A DNA stretch of 64,000 nucleotides from positions 1 to 64,000 of the forward strand of contig NZ_JAJNDU010000001.1 of assembly GCF_021043365.1 (NCBI RefSeq). The letters are read 5' to 3'. Under the pieces are notes generated by a model. It did not search any database. It was not told the DNA's origin and saw only the letters and a program-made list of their open reading frames with translations. The stretch comes from Sphingomonas sp. IC-11. Its GTDB lineage: Bacteria > Pseudomonadota > Alphaproteobacteria > Sphingomonadales > Sphingomonadaceae. Below are positions 18,056-26,370 of the stretch, in pieces. Within the stretch, counting starts at the first letter, position 1. Each line of letters opens with the position of its first letter. The position numbers and the translations under genes were made by a program.

Positions 18056-19507
18056 ATGTCTGACAAGGGGCTGAGCGCGCCCGATCAAGCGTCCTTGCTT
18101 CGCGTGCCAAGGCCGGCCTTGCTGCCATCCCTTGCGGAGGCTCTTGGAGAGCGTCCAAGTGCGGACGAGGCCTTCCCGGTCGACAAGGCGGCGCTTCGGT
18201 TGCGCATTGCATTGCTGATGCTGACGATGGACGTCCTGTTCTTGTCAGCCAGCTATGGTGTGCTTGCATTGGTCCGCAGGCCTGGCCGACTGGTTTTTTC
18301 CGACACCCATATGGTGGCTTTGGTGTCACTGTTTCTGCTGATCGCGATCAACACCAAGGTTTATGGTTTCGAGGCCATCTCGAACTTCTCCACCAGTTTG
18401 CGCCGCGGGTGGGGAGCGTTGTCGCTTGCGCTGTTCATCATGGCTTCGGCGGTTATGTTGTTCGTTCCGCATGGAATATCCGCCATTGCCGGATTGGCGC
18501 TGCTTGCCCCCTGTGGAATGATCGGGCTGTTCGTCGTTCGTCGGTTCACGGCATGGCGCGCCCGTGCCCTGATGCCGGACGGCCCGACCAACAAATTGGT
18601 CGTTTGCGACGGCGTCGATCGAGCGGCAAAACCCGGCGAGTTCGTCGTGTGCGTTCGCGAAGCCGGCATCCAGCCCTCTATGGACGATCCGCTCATGCTG
18701 GATCGGATCGGCCGGCTGGCCCGCCGGGCAGACCGGATCGTGGTGTGCTGCCCGCCAGAACGGCGCGAAGCGTGGATCACCGCACTACGGGGCACGGGGG
18801 TCGACGTGGAATTGATCCTGCCGGAGCTTTGCGCGCTTCAGCCTCTCGGCTTGCAACATTTTGACGGCGCAACGACGATAATGGTAACCCGCGGTCACCT
18901 GAGCGCACGGGACAGAATGGTCAAGCGCGCGCTTGATCTTGGTGTGGCCATTGTGTTGCTGCCGGTGCTGCTGCTTGCCACGCTGGTCATCGCCGTCCTC
19001 ATCAAGCTGGACGATGGCGGGCCAGTATTCTTTGTCCAGAAGCGGGTTGGCCAAGGCAATCGCCTGTTCAATCTCTACAAATTTCGAACCATGCGGGTCG
19101 GTCAACTGGACCGCGACGGCGCACAATCCACGCGCAGGGACGATGAGCGAGTGACGCCAATTGGCCGCATCCTGCGCTCATCGAGCCTGGATGAGCTTCC
19201 GCAGTTCTTCAACGTGCTCAACGGTGACATGAGCCTGGTCGGGCCACGACCGCATGCTTTGGGTTCGTTGGCCGGTGAGGCGCTGTTTTGGGAAGTGGAC
19301 CAGCGCTACTGGCATCGTCACGCGGCAAAGCCGGGGCTGACCGGGTTGGCCCAGGTGCGGGGTTTCCGGGGGTCCACCGCCGCTTCCAGCGATTTGACGA
19401 ACCGGCTGCAGGCGGATCTGGAATATGTCGCAAACTGGTCACTACGGCATGACGTGCGGATCATCTTAGCCACCTTTAGCGTGCTGGTGCACCGAAATGC
19501 TTATTGA
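18056..19507 (+). CDS. gumD-like: Undecaprenyl-phosphate glycosyl-1-phosphate transferase (GumD/WcaJ-like), starts EPS repeat synthesis
   Basis: A protein of about 483 residues of the polyprenyl glycosylphosphotransferase family. Four hydrophobic helices occupy about residues 45-165, then a soluble middle domain, one more helix (LDLGVAIVLLPVLLLATLVIAV) and the C-terminal catalytic bacterial sugar-transferase domain with KRVGQGNRLFNLYKFRTM, SSLDELPQFFNVLNGDMSLV and GPRPHAL, then KPGLTGLAQVRG. By family, it transfers a hexose-1-phosphate, usually glucose in GumD, from UDP-sugar to undecaprenyl phosphate in the inner membrane. ATG at 18056 is favoured over 18050 because GAGG is better spaced. 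It opens the gum-like locus. Confidence 0.93.
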   Translation: MSDKGLSAPDQASLLRVPRPALLPSLAEALGERPSADEAFPVDKAALRLRIALLMLTMDVLFLSASYGVLALVRRPGRLVFSDTHMVALVSLFLLIAINTKVYGFEAISNFSTSLRRGWGALSLALFIMASAVMLFVPHGISAIAGLALLAPCGMIGLFVVRRFTAWRARALMPDGPTNKLVVCDGVDRAAKPGEFVVCVREAGIQPSMDDPLMLDRIGRLARRADRIVVCCPPERREAWITALRGTGVDVELILPELCALQPLGLQHFDGATTIMVTRGHLSARDRMVKRALDLGVAIVLLPVLLLATLVIAVLIKLDDGGPVFFVQKRVGQGNRLFNLYKFRTMRVGQLDRDGAQSTRRDDERVTPIGRILRSSSLDELPQFFNVLNGDMSLVGPRPHALGSLAGEALFWEVDQRYWHRHAAKPGLTGLAQVRGFRGSTAASSDLTNRLQADLEYVANWSLRHDVRIILATFSVLVHRNAY

Positions 19508-19883
19508 TGCAGTCTAAAAAGGTTCTCCATCTGAGCTAGTCGATCGCGTGAGGCGGGCTGCTGGCAACTTGTAATTAGGCGAAGTAATCCGGATAGGTTT
19601 TCCTGGGAAAAGCCACCCTTATCATACGCATAGAGCGCGATGCTTAAGCGTTTTTCCTTAGTGATAGGGCACTTGGATTCTGGCAGCGTTGCACCTGGCC
19701 ATTCCTGACGGGATGGTCATTGGCGATTGCAGTGAATGCGCTCTGCGTCGCAAGTTCCAGGAGCGGCAAGATGGGCAGCAATGCCGTGGCTTCACTGTTT
19801 GCCACGCGAAGTTTGTTCGGTCGAACGGGTAGCGCGCCAGTATCGCTGACGAACATCGGTGCGCATCGGCGGTGGCGGGGCTC
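19508..19883. other. A+T-richer intergenic region within the EPS locus
   Basis: About 375 bases separate the gumD-like gene from the rest of the cluster, which suggests a second promoter. GGTTTTCC and GGAAAAGCC around 19596-19614 can form a hairpin, and GCTTAAGC followed by TTTTT at 19642-19655 could help termination. No gene is visible. Confidence 0.4.
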
Positions 19884-20912
19884 ATGACGTGGCTTGTCCC
19901 TGTCGTGATGTTCGCGTGCCTTGTGGCTCCCTCGTGGGCGGAGGCGGAACCGGCGAACAGGGCTTCGCGCTTGCCGATGGGCGGCATCAATCTTGCGGGC
20001 GGAGAGTTCAACGCACGCCGCGCCCCAGGCGTCTATGGCAAGGACTATATCTACCCATCGGGCAAGACAGCTTCTCCGTTCGTGAACAGCGGAATGCAGA
20101 TCGCGCGGGTACCGGTGCTCTGGGAGCGTATTCAGCGCGCTCCCGGAGGAGATCTGGACGCTGGCGAAATGGCGCGTCTTGATCGCGCATTTGCCCAGCT
20201 TGCGGGCTTCCGCCTGATTGTCCTCGATCTGCACAATTATGGACGGCTGCGCGGCAAACGCCTGGACCAGTGGGAGGGTGGTGCTGCCCGGCTTGCCGAT
20301 CTGTGGGGCCGCTTGGCGACATATTACCGCGGCCATCCGCAGATCGCCTTCGGTCTGATGAATGAGCCGAACGGAATGTCGGCGCGCACATGGCGCGGGA
20401 TGGTCGACCGCGCAGTTCAATCGATCCGGGGCACTGGCGCGCGAAACTTAATTTTGGTCCCTGGGAGCAACTGGACGGGTGCGCATAGCTGGACGCGTGG
20501 GGGCGCGGCCTCCAACGCCGCTGCCTTCGCCGACTTCAGCGACCCCGCCGGCAATTTCGCCTTTGAGATGCACCAATATCTCGACCGGGATCATTCCGGG
20601 ACGAAGTCAGAGTGCGTCGATCCCGCCGCGGCAGCGCGCCGCCTGGAGCCCGCGACCCGCTGGCTGCGGCATCAGGGCCAGCGGGGCTTCCTGGGTGAAT
20701 TCGGGGCGGCGGCCAGTGCCGAGTGTCTGGCTGCTTTGTCGTCGCTGCTCGGCGCGGTGCAGCGCGCGCCCGACGTGTGGCTGGGCTGGGCATATTGGGC
20801 CGGGGGGGATTGGTGGGGCAAATATCCGATGAATGTACAGCCCGCCGGGGACGGGCGGGCGAAGGCGCAGATGGCCGTGCTCAGCCGCTTCACTCGGGCA
20901 CCCCAAAGATGA
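19884..20912 (+). CDS. Secreted glycoside hydrolase family 5 (cellulase-like) enzyme
   Basis: A protein of about 342 residues with an N-terminal signal peptide (LVPVVMFACLVAPSWAEA). MGGINLAGGEF opens the TIM barrel, VLDLHNYGR is the conserved strand 3 region, GLMNEPNG holds the acid/base Glu and GFLGEFGAAAS holds the nucleophile Glu; GWAYWAGGDWW closes the barrel. GH5 enzymes of this type cleave beta-1,4-glucans. Within a locus predicted to make a cellulosic backbone, it may trim, release or clear the polymer in the periplasm or outside. GTG at 19872 is an alternative start. Its stop overlaps the next start (ATGA). Confidence 0.9.
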   Translation: MTWLVPVVMFACLVAPSWAEAEPANRASRLPMGGINLAGGEFNARRAPGVYGKDYIYPSGKTASPFVNSGMQIARVPVLWERIQRAPGGDLDAGEMARLDRAFAQLAGFRLIVLDLHNYGRLRGKRLDQWEGGAARLADLWGRLATYYRGHPQIAFGLMNEPNGMSARTWRGMVDRAVQSIRGTGARNLILVPGSNWTGAHSWTRGGAASNAAAFADFSDPAGNFAFEMHQYLDRDHSGTKSECVDPAAAARRLEPATRWLRHQGQRGFLGEFGAAASAECLAALSSLLGAVQRAPDVWLGWAYWAGGDWWGKYPMNVQPAGDGRAKAQMAVLSRFTRAPQR

Positions 20913-22096
20913 GAGCGCGGCACACATTTTGGTTCGCGGCCGTCGGCGTCGCGTTAGCAAGCGCCAACGCCTCGGCTCAAACCGTGCCGGATACGCTCGA
21001 CGTGCGCGCAGCGGTGGTCTCCACCTTTGATACCAACCTGCTCCGCCTGAGCGAGGAGCGCGCGCCGGGCGACCGCGACGATGTTCGGGTCACCCCGCAA
21101 CTGGACGTGAACATACGCCGTCTGATCGGCGGCCGGCACCAACTCACGATCGGCGGCACGGCCGGCTATGACTTCCACGGCCGCTACTCCTTTCTGGATC
21201 GAGAAAGGATCGATCTCGGCGCAGACGTGAACATCGTCCTGGGTGCGTTCTGCAATATCAGGCCAGGCGTACGCCTCAATTGGGGCCAGGCGCAGCTTTC
21301 CGACCAGGGCGTGATCGTCGGCAACACAGAGCGGCGAACCGATTATGAAATATCGCTAGCGTGTCGCCGACCGGCCGGCCTGTATCCCCGGTTCGCCGGA
21401 CGGCTGACCCGGGTGACCAACAGTGCGGAGCGACGCCGGGTCTTCAACCTTAACGATGATTATGTCGAAGCGGGGCTCGGCTATTCGCTGCCGAGCGTCG
21501 GAGACGTGCTGCTCGTTGGAAGCTATGAGCGGTTCGACCGGCCGGTGCTCCGCGACATCGCGGACTTAAACGACCGGACGGAGACATACCGTGCCGGCCT
21601 TGAGTTCCGACGCGCTGTTGCACCGCGCATCTCCTTCAGAGCAGCCGCTTATTACCTCCGCGTTGAAACGGAAGATGACAGCTGGGCGAACTTCAGCGGG
21701 ATGGGGTTCAGGGGCGGTATCGAATTTCGTCCCGCGCCATCGCTTGAGGCTGATATCCAGCTCTCTCGCGACATTGCCAATCAAAGCAACATTGCGACGG
21801 CCTATACCATTCAGACCGAAGCCAGGGCCAACGCCACCTACCGCCCGTCAACGCGCTCGCAAATCCGCTTGGGCGGGCGCTATCTGCGAAGGGCACTTCG
21901 CGGTCAGTTGATCGTCGACACTCCTTTCCCGCGCGAGCGGGATGCCACTTACGGGGTCTTCGCCGGCTATTCGTTCGACGTCACCGAGCGCCTGAGGGCA
22001 GGCCTTACGGCGCGGCATGAGCATCGTGACGCGCCGCTCAGCTTCTACCGCTTTTCATCAACGTCGGGGGCAGCCTCGCTGTCCCTTCGCTTCTGA
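20909..22096 (+). CDS. Outer-membrane beta-barrel protein of the EPS locus
   Basis: A 395-residue protein with a signal peptide ending ANASAQ and then alternating polar/hydrophobic strands to a C-terminal Phe (AASLSLRF), the outer-membrane barrel signature. Strand-like repeats include YDFHGRYSF, AGLGYSLPSVGDVLLVGSYERF and FAGYSFDVTERLRAGLTARHEH. This resembles the outer-membrane beta-barrel (BBP2-like) proteins found in sphingomonad and acetan-type EPS clusters, probably helping polymer exit or anchoring. The start at 20909 overlaps the GH5 stop by four bases, so hydrolase and barrel are translationally coupled. Confidence 0.8.
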   Translation: MRARHTFWFAAVGVALASANASAQTVPDTLDVRAAVVSTFDTNLLRLSEERAPGDRDDVRVTPQLDVNIRRLIGGRHQLTIGGTAGYDFHGRYSFLDRERIDLGADVNIVLGAFCNIRPGVRLNWGQAQLSDQGVIVGNTERRTDYEISLACRRPAGLYPRFAGRLTRVTNSAERRRVFNLNDDYVEAGLGYSLPSVGDVLLVGSYERFDRPVLRDIADLNDRTETYRAGLEFRRAVAPRISFRAAAYYLRVETEDDSWANFSGMGFRGGIEFRPAPSLEADIQLSRDIANQSNIATAYTIQTEARANATYRPSTRSQIRLGGRYLRRALRGQLIVDTPFPRERDATYGVFAGYSFDVTERLRAGLTARHEHRDAPLSFYRFSSTSGAASLSLRF

Positions 22097-22110
22097 TTGG
22101 AGAAGTTACG

Positions 22111-22902
22111 ATGCCTCTCCCGATCATGCTCCTGCTGCTTCTCGCGTCGCCCCAGCAAGTGGCGGCTGCGGCCGTACCAACCGGCGGCCCGGCCTCCGTC
22201 GCAGCCGATGCGGCTTACCGGCTGGGAGTGAATGACGAGCTGCAGATCTCCGTCTTTGGAACGCATCCCATCGACGTGAAAACGCGGGTGAAGGAAGACG
22301 GCAGCGTCACGGTTCCGATGCTCGGCGACGTGCCGGCCAGCGGGCAAACGACGCGTGAGTTTGCCGAAACCATCGCAAAGCGGCTGCGCAGCGGGAAGCT
22401 ATACACCAATCCTGTCGTGAATGTCGAAGTGGTGAACTTCGTCAGCAATGCGGTAACGGTATTCGGCAGCCTGCAATCGCCGGGCATCTATCCGCTGGAT
22501 CGACCTCTGACGCTTGCCATGGCGCTGGCCCGCGCGGGGGGCACCAGAAGCGATGCCGCCGATTACGTGATCCTGAAGCGCGCCGGTCGCCCGGATCAAA
22601 GGGTGCGCACGGATGATCCGGAAGGCCTCGGCCTCGCGCAGCCATTGGTCGCTGGCGACACGTTGTTCGTTCCGCCCGCGCCGATGATCTTTGTCTACGG
22701 GCAGGTCAACAAGCCCGGTCGAATTCCGCTGCGCTCGGATATGACGGTGATGCAGGCACTGGCCGAGGCGGGTGGACCGACATTGGCGGGCTCCCGGCGA
22801 CGGGTCACGCTGACCCGGGGCAGCGTTTCGCAAAAGCGTGTCCCGCTGGATGCAAAGGTGCAGCCGGGCGACGTCTTCTACGTCAACGAAAAGCTGTTCT
22901 GA
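22111..22902 (+). CDS. gumB-like: Polysaccharide export protein (GumB/Wza family)
   Basis: A 263-residue exported protein. After a signal peptide comes the poly_export domain (AYRLGVNDELQISVFGTH, then GSVTVPMLGDVPASGQT) and two SLBB domains (VTVFGSLQSPGIYPLD and IFVYGQVNKPGRIPLR). No lipobox Cys is visible in the signal region, unlike Wza. It is a short version without a C-terminal helix, like GumB, forming the outer-membrane/periplasmic channel for polymer. GGAGAAG precedes the start, and it is 14 bases after the beta-barrel gene. The next gene starts immediately after its stop. Confidence 0.92.
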   Translation: MPLPIMLLLLLASPQQVAAAAVPTGGPASVAADAAYRLGVNDELQISVFGTHPIDVKTRVKEDGSVTVPMLGDVPASGQTTREFAETIAKRLRSGKLYTNPVVNVEVVNFVSNAVTVFGSLQSPGIYPLDRPLTLAMALARAGGTRSDAADYVILKRAGRPDQRVRTDDPEGLGLAQPLVAGDTLFVPPAPMIFVYGQVNKPGRIPLRSDMTVMQALAEAGGPTLAGSRRRVTLTRGSVSQKRVPLDAKVQPGDVFYVNEKLF

Positions 22903-24273
22903 ATGGCTATCGACCTGACCCATGCGTCCGGAACCTTGGCGCGGCTGCTGCAATGGCTGCGCCGGTTCGCGACGACATTGAACGGTCCGCAGCCAGTGCG
23001 ACCGGCCATCCCTCAGGCGGCACCCGGTGCTGTGGCAGCAAAGGGGTCGCAGGTGCCGCGCCGTGAAACGCCGGGGGCACCGGCCCGGCCGATCCGCACC
23101 GCGCGTGAACTTGCCGGCATCACCGACCCTCGCCGGCAGGCGGTGAACGCCAGCTTCAACAGTACGCAGCCAATCGCCAGCCGTCGGGATCTATATGGGC
23201 GAACCCATATGCTGGAGGCGCTGTTTGAGGCTGTCGTGGATCGGCACCAGCACGCCTTGATCTACGGCGCACGCGGATCCGGCAAGACGTCCCTGGTGCG
23301 GGTCTTTGCCGATTACGCCGACCAGCAGGGCATGACGATCATTTACACCGCCTGCGAGCCGCAACAGAGCTTCGGCGCGCTGATGGCATTATACCTTGGC
23401 GACGTGCCGGACACGGCAGTCGCGCCGCGCGACCTCGCCGCCTTTCGCGAGCGCGCCCGGCTCATCGGGAAGAACAGCGGTGTGCGCGATGTGGTGGAGG
23501 CCCTGTCCTTCATCCGGCGTGGGCGAACCGTGTTCATCCTCGACGAATATGATCGCGTGACAGATCCAGAGGTGCGGGCCGAAACGGCCGCGCTGCTGAA
23601 GATGCTGTCGGACGCCAGCATCCCCGTGCAGATCATGCTGGTGGGCATCGCGCGCGACTTGCGCCACCTGATCAATGATCACCCGTCGTTGCGGCGGCAC
23701 CTTTCTGCCTTCCCGCTAGGGCGGATCGACGCGCGCTCCGTACGCGAGATGATACAGAATGGCGGTCAGAAGATCGGCATCACGTTCGATGATGACAGCC
23801 AGCAGCTGATCCTCGATCTCGCTTGCGGCTCGCCCTATCATGCACGATTATTCTGCGCCCATGCGGTGTTGCGCACCCTGCGCGAGGGCAGGGAGCAGGT
23901 GTCGGGCGCGGCGGCGCTTGCCGGCATCGTCACTGCTGCCGAGGATTGGTCCCGCCTCAGCGGTGAGGACGCAGAACTCTTCCACGATCTCGTCAACGGC
24001 CCGCCCGGGGAGACGCACGCGCTTGCCGCGGTGGCACGACTGGCTGCTGTCGAGGATGTGGTGAGCCATGCCCGTTTGCATCAGCTGATCGGCGCTGACG
24101 CGACAATGGCGATTGCGCGTTTCGGCCCCGCGTTAGTGCCGGACGGAGCGGATTGCCACGTCTTCCGCGACAGCGTGGCGCCGCAATTCTTTCTCGGGAT
24201 CCTTGCGACCCATGCCGCACAGGCGAGCGACCCGCACGATCAATCCCCCATCACGTTTTCTGCATCCAGATGA
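22903..24273 (+). CDS. AAA+ ATPase of unknown function within the EPS operon
   Basis: A 456-residue ATPase. The first 90 residues are Ala/Pro/Arg-rich and probably flexible. Walker A is YGARGSGKTSLV near residue 120 and Walker B is FILDEYDRV near residue 209, with sensor-like MLVGIARDLRHL after it; the overall pattern resembles Cdc6/ORC- or ExeA-like AAA+ proteins. No membrane segment is seen. The gene sits directly between the gumB-like and gumC-like genes with no gap before and nine bases after, so co-expression is nearly certain. Such a protein is not part of the xanthan gum operon. Its job may be in energising or regulating assembly; this is inference. Confidence 0.8.
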   Translation: MAIDLTHASGTLARLLQWLRRFATTLNGPQPVRPAIPQAAPGAVAAKGSQVPRRETPGAPARPIRTARELAGITDPRRQAVNASFNSTQPIASRRDLYGRTHMLEALFEAVVDRHQHALIYGARGSGKTSLVRVFADYADQQGMTIIYTACEPQQSFGALMALYLGDVPDTAVAPRDLAAFRERARLIGKNSGVRDVVEALSFIRRGRTVFILDEYDRVTDPEVRAETAALLKMLSDASIPVQIMLVGIARDLRHLINDHPSLRRHLSAFPLGRIDARSVREMIQNGGQKIGITFDDDSQQLILDLACGSPYHARLFCAHAVLRTLREGREQVSGAAALAGIVTAAEDWSRLSGEDAELFHDLVNGPPGETHALAAVARLAAVEDVVSHARLHQLIGADATMAIARFGPALVPDGADCHVFRDSVAPQFFLGILATHAAQASDPHDQSPITFSASR

Positions 24274-24282
24274 GGCGCCCGC

Positions 24283-25650
24283 ATGCCCTTTCCTGATCTT
24301 TTGCGCGGCATCGTGCAGCGCTGGCGATTGATGCTGGCCATCATCGTCGGCACGGCAGTGCTGGCGGCTGTCTGGATCGCATTGACGCCCAGATCCTATG
24401 TCGCCTCTGCCAGTTTGCTGATCGATTCCAAGGTTCCCGATCCGGTGGGGTCCACGGGTGATCAGCCCTCCAAGGCTGGCACTGCGCTTGCCACCGAGGC
24501 GAAGATCGTCGCGAGTGCACCGATCGCCGCCCGTGTCGCGGCAATGATCGGGCAACTCAACGATCCCGCCGTCCGTCAGGCGTGGATGGAAGCGACAGGC
24601 GGAGTACAAAGCCTCCGTGGATGGGCGGCCAAGCGCCTGCTGGCTGGCTTGGAAGTCGTCACGAACTCCACCGATAACCTGCTGGTCATCAGATACACGT
24701 CGTCGGACGCAGCAAGGGCCGCACAGATCGCCAACGCCTTTGCCGCTGCTTACACGGCCGAGCGACTCGCCATGAGCACGGATCCGGCCCGAACCTATGC
24801 GTCATGGTTCGAACGGCGGATCGGGGAAGCCCGTCGGAAGCTCGAGGCGAGCCAGACCGCGCTCTCCGAATTTCAGCGCAAGCGCGGCATCATCTCCACC
24901 GGCTCGATCGACGCGGAGAGCACCCGGTTGGGAGAATTGTCGTCGCAGCTTTCCACTGCGGAAGCGCAGGCCGCCGACGCTCGCGCCCGCGCATCGGTCG
25001 GCGGCGCAAACCTCGCCGAAGTGCAGCAAAGCGCCGTTATTCAGGGCCTTCGGTCGCAGATCGCCACCAAGTCCGCACAGATCCAGGAGATGAGCAGCGA
25101 ACTGGGTGCCAACCACCCGAATATGCGCGCCGCCAATGCCGAACTGGCAGAGCTTCGGGCGAAGCTTGGCAGCGAAACCGGCAAGACGTCGAGTGCGCTA
25201 GGCGCTGCGCAGGCCGCTTCCAACTCACGTGAGGCTCAGATCCGGGGGCTTCTGGCGCAGCAACGTGCGCGGATGCTGGCGCTTGCGGATGATCGAAGCA
25301 CGCTGGAGGTGCTGGAAAGCGACGCCGCTTCCGCGCGGCGGGAATATGACGCCGTCATGCAGCAATTGGCCTCGATGCGGCTACGAAGCACGTTGCCGGC
25401 CACGAACGTGCGGGAACTCGACCGGGCGGAGCCGCCGCTGCTGCCCAGCAGTCCCGACATCGCAATCCGCTTCTTGCTGTCGCTGCTGTTCGGATTGCTG
25501 CTCGCTGTCGGCGTCGCGGCGGCACTGGAATTCCGTCGTCCCCGGGTCCGGAGCGTAGGCGCATTGCGGGCGCTCAGCGGCGCGCCTGTCCTCGGCGTGG
25601 CGCGAATTGGCGCCAAACCACCCTTGTTACCGGGAGCTCAGACGGCATGA
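24283..25650 (+). CDS. gumC-like: Polysaccharide co-polymerase, Wzz/GumC-like chain-length protein
   Basis: A 455-residue inner-membrane protein. One helix near residues 14-34 (RLMLAIIVGTAVLAAVWIAL), a long periplasmic region with coiled coils (residues about 165-370, for example TRLGELSSQLSTAEAQAADA and IQEMSSELGANHPNMRA), and a second helix near 395-420 (FLLSLLFGLLLAVGVAAALEF). The short cytoplasmic tail has no kinase domain. This matches GumC, which controls chain length and bridges to the GumB channel. It overlaps the next gene by ATGA. Confidence 0.92.
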   Translation: MPFPDLLRGIVQRWRLMLAIIVGTAVLAAVWIALTPRSYVASASLLIDSKVPDPVGSTGDQPSKAGTALATEAKIVASAPIAARVAAMIGQLNDPAVRQAWMEATGGVQSLRGWAAKRLLAGLEVVTNSTDNLLVIRYTSSDAARAAQIANAFAAAYTAERLAMSTDPARTYASWFERRIGEARRKLEASQTALSEFQRKRGIISTGSIDAESTRLGELSSQLSTAEAQAADARARASVGGANLAEVQQSAVIQGLRSQIATKSAQIQEMSSELGANHPNMRAANAELAELRAKLGSETGKTSSALGAAQAASNSREAQIRGLLAQQRARMLALADDRSTLEVLESDAASARREYDAVMQQLASMRLRSTLPATNVRELDRAEPPLLPSSPDIAIRFLLSLLFGLLLAVGVAAALEFRRPRVRSVGALRALSGAPVLGVARIGAKPPLLPGAQTA

Positions 25651-26348
25651 GACTTCGTACTCTTGAGCCGAGTTACCGCTCTCACGGCGCGCCGCCCGGC
25701 GACGCCGACGATGAAGGTGAACGGACCGCACCTTTCGAGCTTGATACGCATGTGCCTGGCGGCAACGATCCGGTGGATACTCTGGCACAGGCCGCCCGCA
25801 ACTTGCGGACGATGATCGCTGCGGCGCGGCTGAAGGACGGCCGACCACCGAAGTCGATCGTGCTGCTGAGCGCGGAGGCCGAGCCCGAAACCGCACTGAC
25901 GGCCGGAAACCTGGCGATCGCAAGCGCTCGTTCGGGGTGGCGAACCCTGCTGGTCGACACCAGTAATGGCCAGGCCGTGCAGACGCGCTTGTTCCGTATC
26001 GAGCCGGGCGCGGCAGTGGCCCCGCTTGAGGAAGTGGCGGACCTCGGCGCCTTTGTTCAGCAGACCGCGGTGCCGGACCTGTTCCTGTTGTCGGTCGGTG
26101 GTGTGGAACAGTCGAACGTCGGCGGCACGGTCGACCCGCATCGCTTTCTCGAACCGCTGGTCGATGACTTCGATCTGCTGCTGATCGACGCCAGTCATAC
26201 CAGTACCGATTGCCCGCTTTCCGAAGCTGCCGAGGCGGCCATCGTGGTGCTTCGCCAGGATCACTCCACGGTGAGTTGCGTGGGCGAAATGATCGGCCGC
26301 CTGCGCATGCAGGGCACGCCGCTGCTCGGAACGTTTCTGGTCGCCTGA
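25647..26348 (+). CDS. Kinase-like (CpsD/Wzc-type) P-loop protein that has lost Walker A
   Basis: A 233-residue protein whose fold pattern follows the cytoplasmic BY-kinase domains: SIVLLSAEAEPETALTAGNL corresponds to the Walker A strand and helix, GWRTLLVDTSNG to Walker A', and DLLLIDASHT to Walker B. However, the expected GEGKST is replaced by AEPETA, so the ATP-binding Lys and Ser/Thr are missing, and no Tyr-rich tail is present. It probably does not act as a tyrosine kinase and may be a scaffold for the GumC-like protein, whose gene it overlaps. The relationship is by pattern, not by alignment. Confidence 0.75.
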   Translation: MRLRTLEPSYRSHGAPPGDADDEGERTAPFELDTHVPGGNDPVDTLAQAARNLRTMIAAARLKDGRPPKSIVLLSAEAEPETALTAGNLAIASARSGWRTLLVDTSNGQAVQTRLFRIEPGAAVAPLEEVADLGAFVQQTAVPDLFLLSVGGVEQSNVGGTVDPHRFLEPLVDDFDLLLIDASHTSTDCPLSEAAEAAIVVLRQDHSTVSCVGEMIGRLRMQGTPLLGTFLVA

Positions 26349-26370
26349 TCCGCCTTCGGAGGAGACGCAT

